NCBI GenBank assembly: GCA_016875595.1
Contig: VGPI01000013.1
Span: forward strand, 1 to 17,686
Direction: 5' to 3'
DNA: 17,686 nucleotides
Source: Candidatus Cloacimonadota bacterium
GTDB lineage: Bacteria > Cloacimonadota > Cloacimonadia > Cloacimonadales > Cloacimonadaceae
Shown piece after piece: positions 15,623 through 17,686 of this stretch. Each line of letters begins with the position of its first letter. Position 1 is the stretch's first letter. The position numbers were made by a program, and so were the translations under genes. The notes beneath the pieces are model-generated. The model ran no database searches and was not told the DNA's origin. It was given only the letters and a program-made list of their open reading frames with translations.

Positions 15623-16986
15623 TGCTGCCAGTTGATCAATTGACCCCACGGAGAATTGTAAAAGAGCTGGATAAATACATCATCGGACAGACCGATGCCA
15701 AGAAAGCTGTTGCCATCGCATTGCGTAACCGGTGGCGCCGACAACAGATCCCCGGTGAAATGCAAAAAGAGATTATGCCCAACAATATCATCCTCATTGG
15801 TCCGACAGGAATTGGAAAGACAGAGATCGCCCGGAGATTATCCAGATTGGCAAATGCTCCCTTTATCAAGGTGGAGGCATCCAAGTTCACTGAGGTCGGT
15901 TATGTCGGCCGCGATGTGGAATCAATGGTGCGAGAATTGATGAATATTGCCGTGGCACAGATCCGTCAGCAAATGCTGGATGAGATCCTCCCGATCGCCC
16001 GGCAAAATGCGACAGGCCGGATACTGGATATCCTGATCCCCTCTCCCAAGATCACCAGAGATGGTCTGGAAATAGTCAATGAGGATCGGCAAAAACGTTA
16101 TCTGCGTAACAGGGATAAGATGCGTGTTAAGCTTCTCAATGGCGATCTGGACGACCGGGAAATCGAATTTGTTAATGAACTGGATACTCCACCCCATGTC
16201 GAAGTGATGTCCAATTTCAATTTTGATATACTGGATATCAATATCTCTGAAATGCTGTCCAACATGTTGCCGGGTAAGAGGGCAGAGAAAACGGTTAAGA
16301 TGAACATCCCGGACGCAATGAAACACTTTGTCGAAATTGAATCGAACCGGCTGGTGAGTCGTGAGCGAGTAGTGGAGACAGCTACCCGGGCAGTAGAAGA
16401 TAATGGGATTGTGTTTATCGATGAGATCGATAAGATCGCAACGGTTGAGAAATACGGTGGTATTGACGTTTCTCGTTCCGGGGTTCAAAGAGATCTGCTT
16501 CCTATTGTGGAGGGTTCATCCGTACCGACCAGATATGGTTCGATTGATACTTCTCATATCCTCTTCATATCTGCGGGGGCGTTCAGCACTGTTAAACCTT
16601 CTGATCTGATCCCGGAATTGCAGGGTAGATTTCCAATCCGGGTGGAATTGAGAAGTTTAACGCAGAACGATTTTGAATTGATCCTTACGGAGCCAGAGAA
16701 TGCATTGATCACGCAATACAAGGAATTGTTCCGGACTGAAGGCACGGTTTTATCCTTCCAGAAAGATGCCATCCGGGAAATTGCCTATTCTGCTGCCATG
16801 GCTAATGAGAAGATGGAGGACATTGGAGCCCGTCGATTACATACTATCATGAATGCTCTTCTGGAGGAATATCTGTTTGAATTACCGGAGGGTGGGCAGA
16901 AAAAGATCGTTATATCGGGTGCCTTTGTCCGAAACAAACTGTCCAAACTGATCGAAAACGAAGACCTCTCGAGGTTTATTTTATAG
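15622..16986 (+). CDS. hslU: HslU (ClpY) AAA+ unfoldase subunit
   Basis: 454 residues. It unfolds substrates and feeds them into HslV. Marks are LTPRRIVKELDKYIIGQ at the N-terminus, Walker A GPTGIGKT (60-67), the pore loop GYVG (93-96), the I domain in the middle, Walker B GIVFIDEIDKIA, sensor ELQGRFPIRVEL, and the C-terminal tail ENEDLSRFIL, whose last residues dock into HslV to activate it. There are two adjacent ATGs (15619, 15622). The second is preferred because GAGGAG then sits 5 bases upstream instead of 2, with the hslV stop overlapping as TGATG. Confidence 0.97.
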   Translation: MLPVDQLTPRRIVKELDKYIIGQTDAKKAVAIALRNRWRRQQIPGEMQKEIMPNNIILIGPTGIGKTEIARRLSRLANAPFIKVEASKFTEVGYVGRDVESMVRELMNIAVAQIRQQMLDEILPIARQNATGRILDILIPSPKITRDGLEIVNEDRQKRYLRNRDKMRVKLLNGDLDDREIEFVNELDTPPHVEVMSNFNFDILDINISEMLSNMLPGKRAEKTVKMNIPDAMKHFVEIESNRLVSRERVVETATRAVEDNGIVFIDEIDKIATVEKYGGIDVSRSGVQRDLLPIVEGSSVPTRYGSIDTSHILFISAGAFSTVKPSDLIPELQGRFPIRVELRSLTQNDFELILTEPENALITQYKELFRTEGTVLSFQKDAIREIAYSAAMANEKMEDIGARRLHTIMNALLEEYLFELPEGGQKKIVISGAFVRNKLSKLIENEDLSRFIL

Positions 16987-16987
16987 A

Positions 16988-17686
16988 ATGCGTGTACCAA
17001 TCAAGTCCCTGTTTACTGCTCTAACGCTCCACAACTACAGGTTGTTCTTCGTCGGGCAAGGAATATCGTTGATCGGGACTTGGATCCAACGAACTGCCAT
17101 GGCTTGGTTTGTATATCGATTGACCAATTCACTTCTGCTTCTGGGGTTATTGAGTTTTCTTAGCCAAATCCCCTCAGTTCTTATCAGTCCTTTTGCCGGA
17201 GTTTGGGCTGACCGATGGAACCGTCACAAAATGCTGATCTTAACTCAAACTGCGGCTCTGATCCAGGCGTCTCTGCTGGCAGTTCTTGTATTGACCGGTT
17301 TCATTACGTCCACAGTGTTGTATCCATTGATGGCTCTGAGCGTATTTCAGGGGATCATAGATGCGGTGGATGCACCGATCAGACACTCAATCGTGATTGA
17401 CTTGGTGGGCGATAAGAACTTAATACCTAATGCCATTGCGTTGAATTCTGCCATGTTTAATGGAGCCAGATTGATAGGTCCTGCGGTGGCCGGATTTCTC
17501 ATAATCTTATTCAATGAAGGTATATGTTTCACCATCAATGCCGCATCATACTTGTTTGTTATTGCATCTCTGCTGTTCATTCATGTCAAACAAACCCACC
17601 CTTCGAATAAAACAACATCCCTGACGGATATCATAGAGGGCTGGAAATACGCCTTCTCTAACTTCCCAATTAGGTATTTTGTTACG
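16988..17686 (+). CDS. MFS transporter, EntS-like exporter family (3'-truncated)
   Basis: The first 233 codons are present and the frame is open to the window end. The start ATG is 1 base after the hslU stop, so it is part of the same operon, though a good ribosome-binding site is not obvious. The sequence shows NYRLFFVGQGISLIGTWIQR (first TM), LTNSLLLLGLLSFLSQIPSVL, the MFS motif-A-like loop AGVWADRWNRHK, LTGFITS, QGIIDAVDAPIRHSIVIDLV, and NAIALNSAMFNGARLIGPAVAG. These match the MFS_3/EntS-type group that exports small molecules such as siderophores or drugs. The substrate cannot be assigned. About half of a typical 400-430 residue protein is seen. Confidence 0.9.
   Translation, partial: MRVPIKSLFTALTLHNYRLFFVGQGISLIGTWIQRTAMAWFVYRLTNSLLLLGLLSFLSQIPSVLISPFAGVWADRWNRHKMLILTQTAALIQASLLAVLVLTGFITSTVLYPLMALSVFQGIIDAVDAPIRHSIVIDLVGDKNLIPNAIALNSAMFNGARLIGPAVAGFLIILFNEGICFTINAASYLFVIASLLFIHVKQTHPSNKTTSLTDIIEGWKYAFSNFPIRYFVT

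Overview
The window is bacterial, with roughly balanced base composition and dense coding. The genes suggest a Gram-negative-type (diderm) bacterium: there is a lipoprotein with a clear lipobox, a secreted serpin, and an FtsH/HslVU protease cluster. The mix of tilS-hpt-ftsH, hslVU, a bacterial serpin, a YgiQ-type radical SAM protein and short palindromic intergenic repeats made me think of the FCB side of the tree, possibly Cloacimonadota. That is an impression from memory and was not tested; no rRNA or tRNA gene is present to anchor it.

Layout. (1) 2-4316, plus strand: three translationally coupled genes with 4-base ATGA overlaps. They are the C-terminal 590 residues of a molybdenum hydroxylase catalytic subunit (xanthine dehydrogenase family), a class III (CaiB/BaiF) CoA-transferase, and an amidase-signature hydrolase. 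Together they look like a catabolic module for an unknown, probably N-containing organic acid or heterocycle. (2) 4337-5623, minus strand: an orphan ABC-type substrate-binding lipoprotein with no permease or ATPase nearby. (3) 5624-6123: a 500-base divergent intergenic region holding a symmetric array of five palindromic cores at exactly 54-base spacing. (4) 6124-6597, plus: a small flavin-reductase-like protein. (5) 6598-7002: a convergent intergenic region with a perfect 33-base palindrome flanked by direct repeats, plus weak coding remnants. (6) 7003-8301, minus: a secreted serpin with an inhibitory-type hinge. (7) 8302-8698: a divergent intergenic region. (8) 8699-10730, plus: a cold-shock-domain protein, then a YgiQ-family radical SAM protein. 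(9) 10792 to the window end, plus: a tight housekeeping/stress operon of tilS, hpt, ftsH, hslV, hslU and the start of an MFS exporter. Every junction after tilS overlaps or nearly touches.

How the genes work together. The right half is a translation-fidelity, purine-salvage and proteolysis operon: TilS modifies tRNA-Ile, Hpt salvages purines, FtsH is the membrane AAA+ protease, and HslUV is the cytosolic AAA+ protease. The left half is accessory metabolism. No complete new defence or mobile system is evident. The items most worth a second look are the phased 54-base palindrome array, the palindrome/iteron-like cluster at 6810-6892, and an FtsH with an unusual N-terminal extension and a non-canonical Walker A residue.
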